From JBFKOL01 sp041628815 (lineage in GTDB: Bacteria; Bacteroidota; Bacteroidia; Chitinophagales; Saprospiraceae): DNA of 16,853 nucleotides. Position numbers and translations under genes: made by a program. Under the pieces are notes generated by a model, which ran no database searches, had not been told where the DNA came from, and saw nothing but the letters and a program-made list of their open reading frames with translations. The stretch covers positions 1-16,853 of the forward strand of contig JBFKOL010000056.1 in NCBI GenBank assembly GCA_041628815.1. The letters are read 5' to 3'. Positions 15,823 through 16,853 of the stretch are shown here, piece after piece (the stretch's first letter is position 1; the number at the start of each line of letters is the position of its first letter).

Positions 15823-16167
15823 TCAGGCAGCGTCGGCCTTGCTCATTTTGACGAATTCATTGACGACGATTTCAGTGATGTACTTACTGTTCCCTTCGCT
15901 GTCTTCATATTTGCGATGTACCAGTTTTCCATGCACGGCCACTTCGTCCCCTTTCTTCAACAGAGAATCCATCAATTCGGCCGTTTTCCCCCATGCGACC
16001 AGGTTATGGCATTGCGTCTCCTGAATCTTTTCACCCTTGTTGTTTTTATAAAACTCGTTGGTGGCAATGGGTCCCCGGACCATCTTGTTTCCGTTTTCAA
16101 TTGTTTTGAAATCGAGATCTTTCCCAAGATTTCCGATTAGCTGAACCTGATTTCTGAACGTACTCAT
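15823..16167 (-). CDS. ssb: Single-stranded DNA-binding protein (short)
   Basis: A 114-residue OB-fold protein of the SSB family. Conserved parts are FRNQVQLIGNLGKDLDFK, NGNKMVRGPIATNEFYKN, ETQCHNLVAWGKTAELM and LKKGDEVAVHGKLVHRKYED, then the last strand KYITEIVVNEFVKM. The ATG at 16167 opens the OB fold directly; the frame stays open upstream to an ATG at 16251, but those 28 residues (Trp/Tyr-rich, ending TNLTNM) do not look like SSB. The protein stops at KADAA and lacks the long flexible linker and acidic DDDIPF-type tip that recruits repair enzymes, as in the short SSB paralogues of Bacteroidota. It may be an accessory SSB rather than the replicative one. Confidence 0.9.
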   Translation of the reverse strand: MSTFRNQVQLIGNLGKDLDFKTIENGNKMVRGPIATNEFYKNNKGEKIQETQCHNLVAWGKTAELMDSLLKKGDEVAVHGKLVHRKYEDSEGNSKYITEIVVNEFVKMSKADAA

Positions 16168-16490
16168 ATTTGTGAGATTTGTGTCATGCCATAGGCCTGA
16201 CGGGTAATACAAAAATCCGTCCCATAGCAATGGGACTTTATACAGGTTCAAGATAGGGGTGCCACAAGGAAAATGACTTAGACTAAACGGCTGTAAACGA
16301 TTATAGCCGAATAGATAATGATGTCTTTGCTCGATATCTCAATTTCGCTGCATGCTATGCATCATAGTTAAGCGGAGACTACGTTAAAAAAAAGGCCGTC
16401 CTGAACAGAACATACGCTACCTTTAGCCATTAGCAATTAATGCTTCGAACCAACCTGTTGGGGCCTGATCCCGAACATGAATAAAGCGTA
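16168..16490. other. Intergenic region with several hairpins, no gene recognised
   Basis: The 323 bases between the MFS fragment and ssb hold no convincing ORF or known RNA. Inverted repeats are dense: a seven-base-pair stem at 16219-16236 (GTCCCAT/ATGGGAC) followed on the minus strand by GGATTTTTG; a nine-base-pair stem with one G-U pair at 16288-16309 (CGGCTGTAA/TTATAGCCG); a short ATGC/GCAT palindrome near 16351-16361; the terminator-like element at 16386-16424; and a CATTA/TAATG stem near 16428-16442. No tRNA, tmRNA or SRP RNA could be fitted. It may contain the ssb promoter, an ssb leader structure or a small RNA. Confidence 0.4.
16386..16424 (-). terminator. Probable terminator after the MFS fragment
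   Basis: On the minus strand an uninterrupted run of eight T (16393-16386) follows GGCC. Upstream of it GTTCT (16411-16407) can pair with AGGAC (16402-16398) around a four-base loop, allowing one G-U pair, and AAAGG (16424-16420) can close below it with CCTTT. The stem is imperfect, but the long T-run about 65 bases after the MFS stop codon supports termination. Confidence 0.5.
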
Positions 16491-16853
16491 TTATGAGCCT
16501 CCAATCTCCACCGGTCGATATCCTCCTTTAGTCCGGAAATAAAAGATCAACAAGAGGTAGCATACCAGCATAATGATGGGCAGTACAGCTACTCTGCTTA
16601 GCGCAAGTTTTTTGGCAACTTCTTGTTTTTCGTTGATTACCGTCTTATCGGACTCCGGTGCCGCATCCACCTTTGCCGTATTAAGACTGTTGTATTTGCC
16701 GATGATTGCAGTTTTTTCATCTGTTACATAGGTCTCAGTTAAACTTGTATTATTGGATTCATCGTAAGCCACAAGTTCGCTTTCTATGGCCTTATCCTGG
16801 ACAAATCCCATGATTGGAGCACCTACAGTCCCGATGGCCAGCATCCCGACGCC
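16491..16853 (-). CDS. MFS transporter, C-terminal part (cut by the window edge)
   Basis: The frame is open to the right edge and gives 120 residues, the end of a major facilitator superfamily protein. It opens with GVGMLAIGTVGAPIMGFVQDKAIE, read in two parts as GVGMLAIGTVG and APIMGFVQDKAIE, a helix and following loop I know from Bacteroidota MFS transporters. Next comes a polar, charged loop of about 55 residues, an amphipathic stretch (EKQEVAKKLALSRVAVL), a last membrane helix (VLPIIMLVCYLLLIFYF) and the cytoplasmic tail RTKGGYRPVEIGGS. The ATG at 16844 is internal, not the start. The substrate cannot be told from this fragment. Confidence 0.75.
   Translation of the reverse strand, partial: GVGMLAIGTVGAPIMGFVQDKAIESELVAYDESNNTSLTETYVTDEKTAIIGKYNSLNTAKVDAAPESDKTVINEKQEVAKKLALSRVAVLPIIMLVCYLLLIFYFRTKGGYRPVEIGGS

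Noticed and set aside
16168..16251. Longer N-terminus for SSB from the ATG at 16251
   Set aside because: The added 28 residues are unlike SSB, and the segment contains a hairpin, which fits a leader better than coding sequence.
16438..16480. Possible SRP (4.5S) RNA core on the minus strand: TCAGG followed by GAAGCA
   Set aside because: The spacing between the two motifs is about twice that of real SRP RNA and there is no GGAA tetraloop with paired flanks.

Overview
This window looks like a chromosomal segment of a member of the phylum Bacteroidota, perhaps from a marine or aquatic, Saprospiria-like lineage. The phylum call rests on several things: the order DUF4271 then hemD, an Nqr subunit gene, TAnnTTTG promoter elements, weak ribosome binding sites, lipoprotein signals typical of the phylum, and a mitochondrial-type aconitase. 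The class-level guess is inference only. I see no insertion sequence, prophage, CRISPR array, tRNA or rRNA. The content is mostly core metabolism, respiration, transport and signalling.

Layout. (1) 1-1146, minus: the N-terminal part of nqrA, cut by the left edge. It carries an unusual signal-peptide plus membrane-segment extension and has its own promoter-like element. (2) 1296-5476, minus: a tight five-gene operon, transcribed right to left as DUF4271 membrane protein, uroporphyrinogen-III synthase (hemD), Nudix CoA pyrophosphatase, exported START-domain protein and a glucose/sorbosone-dehydrogenase-like lipoprotein. (3) 5570-7550, plus: a histidine kinase and OmpR-type response regulator, overlapping by 11 bases. 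(4) 7528-9560, minus: a three-gene operon of a hypothetical lipoprotein, a small muconolactone-isomerase-like protein and an MFS transporter. Its last gene overlaps the regulator tail to tail. (5) 9674-11590, plus: a GCS2 (glutamate-cysteine ligase 2) domain fused to two CBS domains. (6) 11730-14009, plus: aconitase. (7) 14111-14512, plus: mscL, followed by a clear terminator. (8) 14600-15763, plus: methylmalonyl-CoA epimerase and a TauE/SafE permease, coupled and in the same reading frame. (9) 15823-16167, minus: a short ssb, with a terminator hairpin between it and the permease gene. (10) 16168-16490: a hairpin-rich intergenic stretch. (11) 16491-16853, minus: the C-terminal end of an MFS transporter, cut by the right edge.

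How the genes work together. Nqr (sodium-pumping NADH:quinone oxidoreductase), aconitase (TCA cycle), methylmalonyl-CoA epimerase (propionyl-CoA to succinyl-CoA) and HemD (tetrapyrroles) are pieces of aerobic energy metabolism. MscL is the osmotic safety valve. The two-component pair has no obvious target in the window. The most unusual feature is the membrane-anchored N-terminus of NqrA. Nothing here amounts to a clear new defence or mobile system.
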